From: Toxotes chatareus
Lineage: Eukaryota; Chordata; Actinopteri; Toxotidae
NCBI GenBank assembly: GCA_016801885.1
Contig: JAFBJY010001396.1
Coordinates: forward strand, 1-64,000
Length of the DNA: 64,000 bases
Reading direction: 5' to 3'
The notes beneath the pieces were generated by a model that saw nothing but the letters and a program-made list of their open reading frames with translations, ran no database searches and was not told where the DNA came from. Position numbers and translations under genes: made by a program. This document shows positions 12,681 to 24,256 of this stretch, in pieces (position 1 is the first letter of the stretch; the number at the start of each line of letters is the position of its first letter).

Positions 12681-12947
12681 TTGAGGCAGCTTCGTGGCAC
12701 AACAAGTTAAAGACGTAGTCGGAGGGTTTGTGGTTTGATCCCTTGATAGCGTAAAAAACGGATATGGTAGTGGTGAAGGGAGTCGCCTCCCCTGCCTCTC
12801 ACTGACCAGCTGTGGTGCTCCTAGGCAAAGCACAATGCTCTCGAGAATTACTTCACTGGGGATGCTTGATGGTTCCTCTCTGCTGTTAGTAAATACAGAG
12901 GTAAATTTCCCTAACAGGGATCAATAAATTAATAATTAAAAAAAAAA
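12681..12947 (+). mobile_element. tRNA-derived SINE (copy A)
   Basis: A short retroposon with an RNA polymerase III internal promoter. The A-box-like 'tggcacaacaag' is at 12695-12706 and the B-box-like 'ggtttgatccc' at 12732-12742, spaced as in a tRNA gene. The body follows, and the 3' end 'aaatttccctaacagggatcaataaa' region finishes in an A-rich tail. That tail resembles L2/CR1-type LINE 3' ends, which would supply reverse transcriptase in trans; this last point is an inference. It is preceded by several tgcat repeats at 12661-12682. The duplicate is at 27446-27712. Confidence 0.7.
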
Positions 12948-13599
12948 CCCTGATCAAACAACTTTACAGAACAAGGTAAGCACTAATACATATGTGGCGA
13001 CATCTTAACATGACCAATCAAAATATATAACCGTAAAAACACCCTGTTACCGAAAAGCACTAATTATGTCCTGGTAGGTTCTCAGTGGTAGAATCAAACT
13101 TGATGGATGATGGGACATTGTCCTTGGGGCAGGTGCCACCACTGTGGTACAGGTGTTTAATAACAGCACATGAGAACACATGAAGTCCATTTGGAAAATG
13201 TAATTATTAGCTCATCTTGCTTTGTTGAGCAAAAGCCAGGACCAAGTCTTTTATCCTGTGTATGTCCTAGATTGGACTTTCCGTCCGACAAATATAATAA
13301 TGTGATAATAAAATAACACACTGACCACTAACTCTGAATGAAGAAAACTTTTGCATTTACTTTCCTTTTGCAGTAACAGCTATCTGTAATGTATCCACAC
13401 TTGCATTTGAGCCATATAGTTCTTCAGTTGTGACTTTTAGACTACATTTACCACTTTGCCTCATTCTGGCCTGCGTTACACTTACAATTTGGATATTTCC
13501 TCAATTGGGAAGTTACTGAGTGATTCAAAATATTTTCTTCAATTAAGAACTACAACCAACTGTGCTGAAACAAACCACATGCACACAAAACCTTGCTTC

Positions 13600-13885
13600 T
13601 CACTCCTGGTTTAAAATTGCTGCTATAATATTGCAGCCTTTTCTTCTTTTATTTCTCTTACTGTTCAAACAGTGCACACGGTCTGCTTTAGTCATACTGT
13701 TTATAGTATTTATTATTGTGTTTCCTCCTAATAGGTCATTTTTTTTTGAGTCTTTATATTCTGTCTGTATTATCTGTAGCAATCTGTATGTTCTGAGTGC
13801 CAGTATCCTATTGCATCTGCTCTTTGCTGCTGTAACAGTGTAATTTCCCCCATGGGACAATGGGGTTTATCTTATCTTATCTACC
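13600..13885 (+). mobile_element. LINE 3' end fragment with TTATC tail (copy A)
   Basis: The segment ends 'gctgctgtaacagtgtaatttcccccatggg', then 'acaatggggtttatcttatcttatct'. This is the layout of 3' ends of non-LTR retrotransposons in fish, which terminate in short tandem repeats instead of poly-A. Only the 3' untranslated portion is visible and no reverse transcriptase is attached. A second, shorter relative lies at 16290-16360, beyond the minisatellite block. The family assignment (L2/CR1/Rex-like) is tentative. Confidence 0.5.
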
Positions 13886-13954
13886 TTATGAAAATGAAGG
13901 GCAGAAAACTCTCTCTCGTGGGAATAGCAGTATTCTCTTCCTAAGTTATATTAT

Positions 13955-14226
13955 TTTACAGTGTTCTCGTTCTACTCTCAAGAATTCTGATCTGTGTTCT
14001 CTTCTACAGCATTCTGTTCTCGTTCTATTCTACAGCATTCATTCTCGTTCTATTCTACAGTATTCTGTTCTGCGTTCTGTTATAGCATTCTGTTCTCTTA
14101 CGTTCTCTTCTACAGCATTCCGTTCTACGTTATGTTCACCACAGCATTCCGTTCTACGTTCTATTCTACAGCATTCTGTTCTACGTTTGTATTCAACAGC
14201 ATTCTGTTCTCGTTCTGTTCTACTAA
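13955..14226 (+). repeat. Minisatellite block 1 (copy A)
   Basis: Tandem units of roughly 20-27 bp are built on 'ttctacagcattc' and 'cgttct'. The best-kept version reads cattccgttctrcgttctg followed by ttctacag. Units vary in length. The repeat spawns long open frames that translate to F/Y/S/C-rich strings and are not genes. Confidence 0.9.
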
Positions 14227-15110
14227 TGCTGATTTTTCTGCAGGCTGGGTGTGGCTGAACCCATCAATGGCCAGATTGAGAAGCTGAAACTCAGGCCCAG
14301 CTAAGGCCCACACCTTCTTCTTGTAGTCTTTTGTCTTCTGCTTAGGATTCTAAGTTTTCAGATCTTTAGTCAGAGTAATGCACAGAGTCAATCAGAGCTG
14401 GAGATCAGATAAGTTGAGTCCAGGATGCTTTTATTCCTCAATACAGGTTCAAAGCTTGCTTAAAGCAGTCCTGCAGGAACAACTGAAACTTCAAAAATGT
14501 ACATCATATTTTATATGGTGTAGGTTACCTTCCTCAGGGACATATCGGACGTGTGGCATATTTGGGCATGTCCCCCATGTCCGGGCATGCTGACATATTT
14601 GGCCCATATCCCTTCCATTCCGTAATTAATATTGTAGTTTTATCAGTGTCAACCACTTCCCTCACAAATCTTATTTTCAGGTACTTGAGTTACAATGGTG
14701 TCTTTTCTCCTTGAGCTCCTCGTCCGATGTACCTTGGGGCATAGGTTACTTTATCTATTGGTGTCCAAAGTTTCATTATTTATTTTTAAAAAACTGTCCA
14801 AGCCAACCTTATCTCAATTTACCCTACAAACTTTAATAATGGCTCCCTCAAGGTTCCAGCAGTGCTAGACAAAGAGTGATACACAAAATAGCAGGTGCAC
14901 TGTCTAGACAGAAAGTGATAAATAAAACAGCTAGTGTCTATTCAGACGAAGGTGATACTAAAACAGCTGATGTCTATTCGTTAAACACCCTGTGGAAATC
15001 CCGTAAATGCCCATATTTGGAGTGCACAGTGGAAACAAAGTATAGATAGCTTCTTTTTCCTTTATATTTACAAAACATACAAGACCCCACGTCCACCCAC
15101 ACACTACAGC
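14227..15110. other. Non-repeat segment between two minisatellite blocks (copy A)
   Basis: About 880 bp begins 'gctgatttttctgcaggctggg' and ends before the second array. No coding exon is recognised. Compared with copy B (29007-29925) it carries many one- to ten-base losses, for example around 14370-14400 and 14530-14570. These look more like consensus deletions than normal divergence, because flanking kilobases are nearly identical. Confidence 0.6.
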
Positions 15111-16287
15111 TAGATTCTTCGTTCTATTCACCCAGCATTCCGTTCTCTTTCTGTTCTTACAGCATTCCGTTCTGTGTTCTATTCTGGGATTCCGTTCTAC
15201 GTTCTGTTCTGATATTTCCTTCTCGTTCTATTCACCGGCATTCCGTTCTACGTTCTATTCTACAGCATTCCGTTCTGCGTTCTGTTCTACCTTGGCATTC
15301 CGTTCTGCATTCTGTTCTACAGCATTCAGATTCTCGTTCTATTTTACATTATTCCGTTCGTTCTAATCTCTACAGCATTTCCGTTCCTGCGTTCTCCTTC
15401 TGCAGCATTCCGTTCTCACGTTCTGTTCTACAGCATTCCGTTCGTTCTGTTCTACAGCATTCCGTTCTCACGTTCTGTTCTACAGCATTCCGTTCATTCT
15501 ACCTTTTACGAGTATTCGTTTCTCGTTCTGTTCTACACAACTTCCGTTCTCGTTTTATTCTACTACAGCATTCGTTCTCACGTTCCTCTTCTAAAGCATT
15601 CCGTTCCTCGTTCTGTTCTACAGCATTCCGTTCTCATTCTCTTCTGGTATTATGTTCTTTTCTACAATATTATGTTCTCGTTCTCTTCAGTATTCTATAT
15701 TCTATTGTACAGTATTCCCTTCTAAGTTCTATTTTACAGTGTTCTCGTTCTATTCTAAGAAATTCTGTTCTCGTTCTACAGCATTCTGTTCGTTCAACAT
15801 TCTGTTCTGCATTCTCTTCACAGTATTCTATGTTCTATTTACAGTATTTTTCCTAAGTTCTGTTAGCAGTATTCTCGTTCTGTATCTCATTCTGATCTGT
15901 GTTCTCTCTACAGCATTCACGTTCATGTTCAATACCAGCATTCCGTTCTGTTCTACAGCATTCTGTTCTGCGTTCTTTTCTACAGTAATTCTGTTCTCGT
16001 TCTATTCTACAGTATTCTGTTCTGCGTTATTCTACCAGCATTCTTTTCTCGTTCTCTTCTGGCATTGTTCGTTCTCTTCTACGGCATTCTATTCGTTCTG
16101 TTCTGCAAGCATTCACTGTTATCGTTCTATTCTACGGCATTCAAGTTCTGTGTTCTGTTCTGCAGCAGTCGTTTCTCGTTCTATTCTACAATATTCTGTT
16201 CGTTTCTTCTACAGCATTCATTCTCTCACGTTCTATTCTGCAATATTCTTTTTCTCGTTCTTCTGCAACACATTCCTTATATTGTAA
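15111..16287 (+). repeat. Minisatellite block 2 (copy A)
   Basis: About 1.2 kb of the same roughly 27-bp unit as block 1, with degenerate units of 18-27 bp. From about 15321 onward it is nearly identical to copy B at +15159. The first 0.2 kb corresponds to a longer 0.55-kb stretch in copy B, so copy number differs. A 211-codon frame at 15652-16287 is only a reading of the array. Confidence 0.92.
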
Positions 16288-16440
16288 GCCAACACTGAGA
16301 GTTTTTTCTCTGCTCTTTACTGCCTTAACAGTGTTATCTTATCTTATCTTATCTACTGTAGAAATGAGGCAGAGATGATGGAGATATCATTCTAATTCTT
16401 ATTTTATTGCCATCAATTCAATTCAATTTTGTTATTCAAT
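16288..16440 (+). mobile_element. Second LINE-tail-like sequence bracketing the minisatellite (copy A)
   Basis: 'gctctttactgccttaacag' followed by 'tgttatcttatcttatct' is a shortened relative of the LINE tail at 13820-13885. Both are followed by 'cta' and then a partly similar 'gaaatgaggcaga' / 'gaaaatgaagggcaga'. The two tails bracket the minisatellite block like direct repeats. Confidence 0.45.
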
Positions 16441-17540
16441 AGTTATAAGTGCCTTACAGAGAAAGAAAATTCTCCCTTTATCTCAGAAGAACTCTGAGAG
16501 AGGGAAAAAACTCTCTCTTTCTCACTGTAGGAAAAAAGAAAAAAAACACTGGGAAGAAGAAGACAGCAGGAAGTTGAATAGAAGCAAGAGAAGAAAGTTC
16601 TTCTCTCTCTCTCCTCTCTCTCTTCAGTGAATTGGAAAGAAAGTTAGCATTACAGTGGTAGGTTCTACATTGAATTACTCCAAATGAAGTTTATCAGAAA
16701 TTAAAATAATATACTCTATATACACCAAAAGGTAGCAAAAATATACACAATCACACATAACAACAGCAGATATGATAAGATAAAAACAATATAATTGTAT
16801 TTTAGATAATAAAAAAAAAAGAATATACAAATAAAATATAGAATAAATATTCTGAATAGCACAAATCGCCCATCACACAAATTAAAAAACACACTACAGG
16901 AAATCCTAATTCTAACACTATTGCACTAAGAGCAGCAAAGAAAAAACTCAAACTAAAACCTGAGCTTTCTATTTCCTTGATGCAATCATCAATAATCATC
17001 ATTACTCTGCAATCTGCTCCCCCTATTGAATGTGATTGATACTGATGACAGCAAGAACTTAGTAGTAGCTTGTGCCAAAACCGCCACTAGGCGTTCGGGC
17101 AGCTCTGTTTCTGTGGGGAATAAAGAAGGCCATGCTCTCCTTCTAAGCTCCCTCCCTCTCCATCGTGAAGACAGAAGAGGAAAAACCCCTCTCCTTGAAG
17201 ACGAATAGAGATGCGAGCTATCTGTCTCAAGGGAGAAGAGGAAACTCTCTGTGCTTCGGCTCTCTCTGCCTAGGGAGAGAAGGCGAAGAATCTCCTTGCT
17301 TTCTTCCCTTTCTCTCTGCCTGAGAGAGGAGAACCAGAGAGAGAAAACACAGAGGCAAAACTCTAATAATGTATACATTATTTCCATTTCAATAAATTTC
17401 AGTCAAATTTCAAAATCTAAATTTAAAATAAGCATCTCTCCTCTCTGTGTTTCTCTCTCCTACTCCCTAGAGAAAGAGAGCAAAAACTCTCTGTTTCTCT
17501 CTCAGGAGAGAGAGAAGAGACAGAGTCTGGTGGCCGGGTC
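16440..17540. repeat. Pyrimidine/purine-rich tract with R1 repeat inside (copy A)
   Basis: The tract contains many ctctct and gagaga clusters on the same strand (16480-16640, 17140-17360, 17440-17540), able to fold back on each other, for example 'tttctctctcaggagagaga' near 17492. The open frames here translate to S/L/R-rich strings caused by this composition. R1 copy 2 sits at 16745-17050. Confidence 0.7.
16745..17050 (+). repeat. AT-rich dispersed repeat R1, copy 2
   Basis: It shares 'atagaataaatattctga', 'aaacctgagctttct', 'ttccttgatgcaatcatcaa' and 'tactgatgacagcaag' with the copies at 11300-11600 and 26803-27090. The same orientation is kept in all copies. Confidence 0.8.
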
Positions 17541-18242
17541 ACTCTGTATTCAGTTCTCCTGGATAACCTCACAGACGCTCAAAGTGAACCTTGGGTATCA
17601 AGTAAGGATCCGCAGCATAGGCGGAACAAGCGACTGAATGCCCCAGCAAAGGCGTTGGTAGCCTAGGACACGACAGCGCACATACCAGGCTGTCCCTACC
17701 TCCTCAAGCATTGAGTCAGTGGAACTCTCTCATTTATATCATCTGGCTGCCACACGCGCCCGTGTTGGCGTCAGAGCAGTTGCCTGAGATCAAAAAGGCG
17801 GGTGAGATGGTGGCGTCACCAAGCCACCTCCTCCTGAGCTGCTGCTCACTGGATACTTTTGCTTTTGACTACATTCACACAGTTAAACTCCTACAAACTG
17901 TGTGAGTGAAAATCCAGCAAGTGTAGGGTGTTCTGGTACATCAGTCAGATTGTTTGGAGAAATTCAAAGCATTCCAAAGGCAGTGGAAAGAATAAAAATG
18001 ATCATGTGCAGGTCTGCCTTTGATTTTACAGACATTTGTCAGCAACATGACTTCATTTAATACTGTGAGTTCACATGATCATCCACAGCTGAAGCTCACA
18101 TTCCATGCACCTGTCCTGACAAGATGCACATGGGATTCGTTAACATGATCCACCATGTCTCAGCTAAAATGTTTTCTTGAGTCTTATTCAAAATGGCGAC
18201 ACTGAAAACTGGAACCATCTGTGCCAACAGAATGAGATAAAG

Positions 18243-18857
18243 TTCTGAAAAATATCAACAAACTCAGGCAAAGCTTCATAAATACAACTGTGCACATTAA
18301 AAACTGTATTCATTTCAACGAATTGTATCAGCTGTCAATATAAGTTTATTTTTCCCAACTAGTTATTAACAAAATGAACATATTTAGTAACACGCTTATT
18401 CTTGTGGTCACAGTTATATTGAATTTCAAATAAACCTACTGTAACCCCCAGCAGTAATGACACAGGTTCATTTCCTGAACTACTCGCTTGAGATTTTCCA
18501 GATTTACCATAAGCTCATAGATCTAACAGGATGCTTTGAGTGAATTAATGTTTCAGTCATTAAAACTGGTACAAGTACAAAAGACACTGAGGAAAGCAGA
18601 CATTCCAATATAGACAGCAATTAAATCGCATTTCTGTATTGTAGCTGATTAAAAGCTAATACAGAAATGGACTTGTAATTAATTACAAATTGGCCTGTGG
18701 GGAAAAACCTCCTCAGTGTGTTTTTGAATGGTTACAATACGGTGAAACAGATAGTACGAAAAAAGCAGCAACAAACTCAGGCAAGGCTTCATAAATACCT
18801 TTGTGCACGACTAAAAAGTGGATTCATTTCAAGAATTGTGTTAACCATCAATATCAG
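18243..18857 (+). repeat. Pair of diverged direct repeats about 100 bp long (copy A)
   Basis: Positions 18243-18345 and 18757-18857 both contain 'caacaaactcaggcaa', 'gcttcataaatac', 'tgtgcac', 'attcatttcaa' and 'gaattgt' in the same order and spacing. They are clearly diverged, so this local duplication is much older than the large A/B duplication. Confidence 0.75.
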
Positions 18858-19429
18858 CAGAAGGTATGAAAAGAATGGTATAGACAGTGAATGACACAAG
18901 TGTTAAAAGCCGACACACATATATACAGTAGCATATATAGTAGTTTATTTCAGCTTCATTTAAACAGGTAAGTCCATTGAGAACCAATTCTCATTTGCAG
19001 TGACAACCTATTACAGACACAATCCAGTAGATAGAATAAAGGGATCACAGTACAAATTCAATACATATCAATCAAAAATGACAGTGTGTAATGTATTGCA
19101 TATATATATACAGTGAGTTTCATGGTAAATGACTAAAAACAGAAATTACAAGGATGTTGGATTGGTTGTAATGTATTCTTAAAGAGAATGTATTAAAAGG
19201 CTAGGTTTTAAGAGTCTATTTGTGAAGTGATTCCCGATGCGTTGTGGCAGAAAGTGAAGAGAAGCAACCAAAGGAGGTGGAGCTTTTGAATGTGAGGTTA
19301 ATAAAGCTGCTGGAGCAAAGACTAGACTGAGTTCTGAATATTGAGCAAAAAGAAGCGTAGAGTATGAACACTGTAAATGTAATTGCTAATAAGCAAGCTG
19401 AAGTGATCTTAACGGTGTGTAGCACTTTG

Positions 19430-20380
19430 CTGACTCTGCTCGTTACACTTAGTTAATAGCTTTTAGTGAATAAAGTAATTAAAGGCATCAGCTACGACAA
19501 AGTATAGTGATGAAGAGCCGTCCTCACAACCACAGCACCTATGCCCGACACCGTTGGCAGGACTTAACTTTAATGTGACATCTCGCGCATTTCCCATTGA
19601 AAGGCGATGCTACATTAATGACACCAACCTTGCGTTGAAGCGGAAGAAAAGCTTCTGTCTCTATCATGTTACAAAAAAAGGTAAGTTGCTGCAAACTGGA
19701 AGAAGATTTATAGAAGCTTTTTATTTAGTAAGGTCTCTAGGTTTTATGCAGTAATACCTCATCTGTGGCCGAAGGTTCCAGGTTAACAAGTATGTCTTCA
19801 GATTGCCAATTCAAATACTCTAAACAAGCTAGTGGAAAGGATTAGGGCCCACTAAAAAATAATTTTCTGACTTTTTTTCTCCAAATTCACAACTTTAATC
19901 TCAAATTATGGGTACCTGCAAGGCAGGAGAATACAGGAGGAGAAGCCAAAGGCGTTTCCCTCAACATGTCAGTTTAAAGTGACTTTATATGAGAATAGCG
20001 AGGGTTCAGAAGAAGCAATCTAGAAGCAATGGAAAACAAAAAAGGTGGTGACAGGAGATATTTGGTGGGTTACCCGACAATTATAACAGAGTTCATTAGG
20101 TAGCAGCATGTTGGCTAGGAGAGAGAGACTCACACCTATGTTGATTATCCAAGTATAAAGGCTATTAGCTTACTAGCGGGTCTGTCTTTTGAACGTTTCT
20201 TGGCCTGTTATATTGTAGGAGCCATTATCATATATATACATCAAATATTACATATGTAGTAGTGATGGTGGTTGTTGGTTTATCTGTTGGTTTGGTCTGG
20301 TTGTCCATGAGGGATGACCAAGTTGACAAAGGGCATTCATGCGCGTATTCCATCCAAGCTCTATGTTTTTATGAAATATG
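19430..20380. other. Spacer between duplication copies, absent from the end of copy B
   Basis: About 950 bp follows the end of copy A and has no counterpart after 34591, where copy B instead runs directly into a ggtaacac element. No coding region or repeat family is recognised in it. Confidence 0.7.
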
Positions 20381-20703
20381 GGTAACACTTTATAATAACT
20401 ATCCATTGTAACTGATTAATGAAGCATTAATAAACTGTTGATTAATGACTTATAAGGGACCTGTTAAATAACAATTAACAGTTTGTGAGGATTATAACAC
20501 AACAACTTTATAGCCATAATAGATAACTTAAAGCTGTTAGTTAACAAGTTATAAATGACTATTTAGCACTGTATGTTAATGGTTTATAAGTATATACCTT
20601 TATAGAATTACCCCTAACCAGACCACGAACAAGCTATTAGTAAATAATATGCTGTATTGATTTATTTGAGAATCAGTTAATAGTTTATATCGTCATTGGG
20701 GAC
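20381..20703 (+). mobile_element. Truncated inverted-repeat (MITE-like) element 'ggtaacac', copy 1
   Basis: It begins ggtaacactttataataact and matches the element at 34594 along its length ('cattaataaactgtt', 'ggacctgttaaataacaatt', 'gaccacgaacaagctattag', 'cgtcattg'). It stops at the 'gac' where the intact copy begins its long hairpin. Immediately after comes the filler 'ctgtggt' and then copy B of the duplication. Such ggtaacacttta-starting elements are common dispersed repeats in fish as far as I recall; I cannot assign a superfamily with confidence. Confidence 0.8.
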
Positions 20704-21212
20704 CTGTGGTACTTCCTAATACTCACTGTATGTGACATTATAGTCCAAATTTGATGCTTTGCTCTAATGTAATTTTGTTGAATTACTACTAAAAGATAGT
20801 CTCCACCCAGGGAGCCTATATCAGGTATATGTCTTCTCTTGTATATTTGCTTAATGTTCATAGCTTTGTGTCACCCTTACAATAACCATAACATGCATCA
20901 GTCCTGGATATTTGACACAGCACAGTCTCATAATGATTGCCATGCAATTCTCTCAAGATATTTCCACCTGATTTGATATAAACGCGTTCTGTCTGACAGC
21001 TATATATAAAATAACCAAGCACCATGGTAGATACATCAGTCTAAACAATCAGCAACAGAATTTCTAACTCTGTTGCCTTCTGACGCAACTCATCTTAGAT
21101 CTGATTAGATAATCAACCATTGAAGAAAATTCAACCCTCGAAGACTCACTGGCAGCATACAGCATTCTTTCAAGGTATTTTACAACAGCCGTTCTATCTT
21201 TCTGTGGTATTT

Positions 21213-21818
21213 CTACGCCCTACAAACAGCTTTGTAACTGCCCTGAAAACTATTTCCATCAACAACTTCTCTGATGTTTTTACAAGAGTTCCTAAGCCAC
21301 CAACCTCTGTGGAAACTGCATATACCTTCTAGTTCTACATTCAACTTGGTACACACTTGCTGGGCAGAAACATTTATACTTATAGGACGACACTGCAAGC
21401 TTGGTGTTTGCACATCATAACAAACACTTGACATCAGGGATCCACAGTTTCCTTTTCTTTGCTGCACAATCAACTGATTCCTTGTGTTTCCTACTGAGGT
21501 AAGAATTGTCAGTGTTGCCACACTGACAAATGAACCAACAATTTCAAACTGGCACGAAGAACCTTCATGTGTTGAAGCTACTGTATCTAGCATGTATGCT
21601 ATCAACTGTAGGGCGATGCAAAATACATTACAACACTGGTACCATCTGCATCGGAGACATGCCCATGTCTCATTTGCATGCATGAAGATCAAATATACTG
21701 TCCTGTGTTGCAACCTTTGCACGTGCCATATGATGAGCAAACATGTTTCATATGTTGAACACATGTTTCTCCAACCATCCTCTAAACTGCAATATATTCC
21801 CTGTATTGAAAGGTCCAT
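21213..21818 (-). CDS. Uncharacterised 201-codon ORF (copy B)
   Basis: Identical in translation to 4829-5434. Identity shows recent duplication but gives no evidence of selection. No family is recognised; the coding status is doubtful for the reasons given for copy A. Confidence 0.2.
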   Translation of the reverse strand: MDLSIQGIYCSLEDGWRNMCSTYETCLLIIWHVQRLQHRTVYLIFMHANETWACLRCRWYQCCNVFCIALQLIAYMLDTVASTHEGSSCQFEIVGSFVSVATLTILTSVGNTRNQLIVQQRKGNCGSLMSSVCYDVQTPSLQCRPISINVSAQQVCTKLNVELEGICSFHRGWWLRNSCKNIREVVDGNSFQGSYKAVCRA

Positions 21819-23810
21819 CAGTTACACCAACCTCTCCCCGAGCGTTCACTCTAAACACTCCAACATACCACTCTTTGAGCAAATCTGGGACAGGAAGCTA
21901 ACTGACATCATACATTCATTCATAAGAATATGTGTGTGAAGGTGTGAATAATATTATCAACGCCTACTGCATAGTATGTATAGAAGTCATCCTTATAAGC
22001 AGTTGCCATACACTGACCTCCTTCATACAAGCGGAGAATGTCCTGATGAAATGTTCCCCTGATGAATATCTGCATCTTCTTGCATGACGTGCGACACCTC
22101 TTCTTTCTCCTCCTCCTGCTGCTGCTGAACATCAGTAGTCTGACACATACTGACATGTCAGAACAGTGTTGGAGTCACCTAACACAAGCAAATTTCATAT
22201 GTAAGCTAAAGAAGCTACATAAATGAACTATATATCAATATGCAAGTACTGAGGCTATTGGTAACAAATTTCAAAGGCATCCACCATGCCTATGTTTGTC
22301 AAGTATGATGCGTTATATTTACCATGCCTTGCTTATCCCTCCCTTTCTTGATGGAAGGAGTTTTTGCTTGGGCTCCACTTGGCATTTCCACACTGCAGCA
22401 GCACACACACACTGAAAAGATGAACAATTTCTTTTGCTATTAGGGTATTCTAGAGTTTGCCACGTACTGTAAATATCCATTATTTCTAATATAGTATTCT
22501 AATAATGTCCTTTATTAAATTGTATTACATTTAGCATTAATAGTTATTTTTTATGAATGTTTAAAACATTTAACAAAAAAAAAAAAAAAAAACAACCTCT
22601 CTCCAGAAACGATAATATCAAGAAATAAGCAATATTAAATGCAACATTGTATATGAATGAATGTATGAAACAAGCAAACTCCGCATTAGATTTCTGAAGT
22701 CACTTATGTCATTTCGTATACTGACCTTACTCGTGGCCCAGAAGATATTATCCACCAAAATTGCCATCCATGATCATCCACTTAAATGTACCTGTATTTA
22801 ATAAAATACATTTCCAGCATTGTCAAATTATATATAAATTATATATATAAATATTTGATCTCTCTCTCTCTCTCTCTTACTTACTGTTCCTCAAAAAAAA
22901 GTCTGAGCAGGCGACCATCGACACACCTATGATGCAAGTACAAAAAAGTTACATCTTATTAAAACAGTTAATGTTTTGTGATTACATTTGGCCCATTTCA
23001 CGAAATCAAAAGCGTACCCGCAGACACTGCCATGGTGATAATTATGCTGCAACAGCTCTTTTGAATCCACAGGAACATTCAATAGGAGGAAATTATCACA
23101 CACACTGCAAGAGTCAATCATTAGAAAAGACAGTCTACACTCTCAGCCCACCTACAGCTTTAATTCATAGAAGCCTTTTATACCTTTTTCCCATGTCGGC
23201 TGCACACAGTGTGCAAAGCCTGGCGATGTCTGCAGAAGACTCATCTACAGTTATTACAGGCTGTGAGGGTTATTTGCTTGGTGCCAACCAGACACACACC
23301 ATCAGGTGATAACATCAAGAACAACACATTCCATCACCTCAATCCTCAAATCAGCTGTCATTTGACACCAAAACATTGTGTGGTGCCAGGCATCTCCACA
23401 AAGCAAATGCTGCAATAACGGCAGAATGAGTCCCCGACAAGCAGAACAAACAATAAAAATTAAACATTTGATGTCTTGAACTACATTATCACACATAACA
23501 TAAACCATAATTCATTGAAATACAGCCAGATTTTCAACTCTGATACCTGCTTTTCAGGAGCTATCTGGAATCACCAACCTGTGCTGGCCTTGGAGTCGGT
23601 AGTGAGACCAGCCACTTCTGCACCGGTGGCGGCGACCCGACCTGTACTATGGCGCCTCTAAGCAGGATTGGGACATCAAAAGTACCCCAGTCATTGGCTT
23701 AACAAACAATAGCGATGAACAATACATTAAACAAGTTATTCAACTGCAAATGAAACATGATTTGGCTTACCTGCGCGTAGCCCTCCACACGGAATGAATA
23801 AAGCTCCAGC

Positions 23811-24256
23811 TGACAAGAGCAAGCTCAGAAGGACTCAAAGCATGACACAATTACACGAGACAGGCAAAGCTGGTCTTTAATCAAACAAAGTCAATTACTG
23901 AGAGTCAAAATCGGCCGAAATTATCAAAATCGTAAGGCAAAAGACCAAAACCACAAAAAGGAGCAAAACTAGGTCAGAACACACAAGGAATAAATGTAGA
24001 CGCTCAGCTAAGTGAATACGAACCATCTGGCAGAGAAAGAAATGAAGACTTAAATACACACTAGGGGCAGGGAAACAATTAGACACAGATTACATACATT
24101 GAGGCGGGACGGAGGTAATCCTAAAAGCGAGAAACAAAGGAGACAGGTAAGATTTACAAAGAAAGGAGGTTAATTGATTTCAAAGAAGTAAAACAGGAAA
24201 CTAACTAGATATCAAGGAACAAACAGGACATGATTCAAGGAGCTGGATGTGACGCA
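23811..24256 (-). repeat. LTR relic related to Ty3/gypsy LTRs (copy B)
   Basis: The duplicate of 7427-7872 at an offset of 16384 bp, with the same TG...CA limits on the - strand. Confidence 0.6.

Larger units (their letters stand above)
4327..19429 (+). repeat. Copy A of a large direct segmental duplication
   Basis: The segment is repeated in the same orientation at 20711-34591. The offset is exactly 16384 bp for 4327-10418, 14765 bp for 12326 to about 14000, 15159 bp from about 15321 to at least 18900, and 15162 bp near the end. Long blocks translate identically in every open frame, so the two copies are either very recent or represent two alleles. Differences are concentrated in the replaced segment 10419-12325, the minisatellite arrays and the interval 14230-15320, where copy A looks as if it carries many small deletions. 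Just past 19429 the copies part: A continues ctgactctg, B continues ttggtaacac. Confidence 0.95.

Noticed and set aside
15652..16287. 211-codon open frame (and its copy at 30811-31446)
   Set aside because: It is a reading of the minisatellite array; the translation is a low-complexity F/Y/S/C string that follows the DNA repeat.
13955..16287. CRISPR-like regular repeats
   Set aside because: Units are directly adjacent and degenerate without unique spacers, in a eukaryotic setting; this is a minisatellite.
17251..17637. 128-codon frame rich in S, L, R (and copy at 32410-32796)
   Set aside because: The pyrimidine/purine-rich composition explains the absence of stops; there is no domain.
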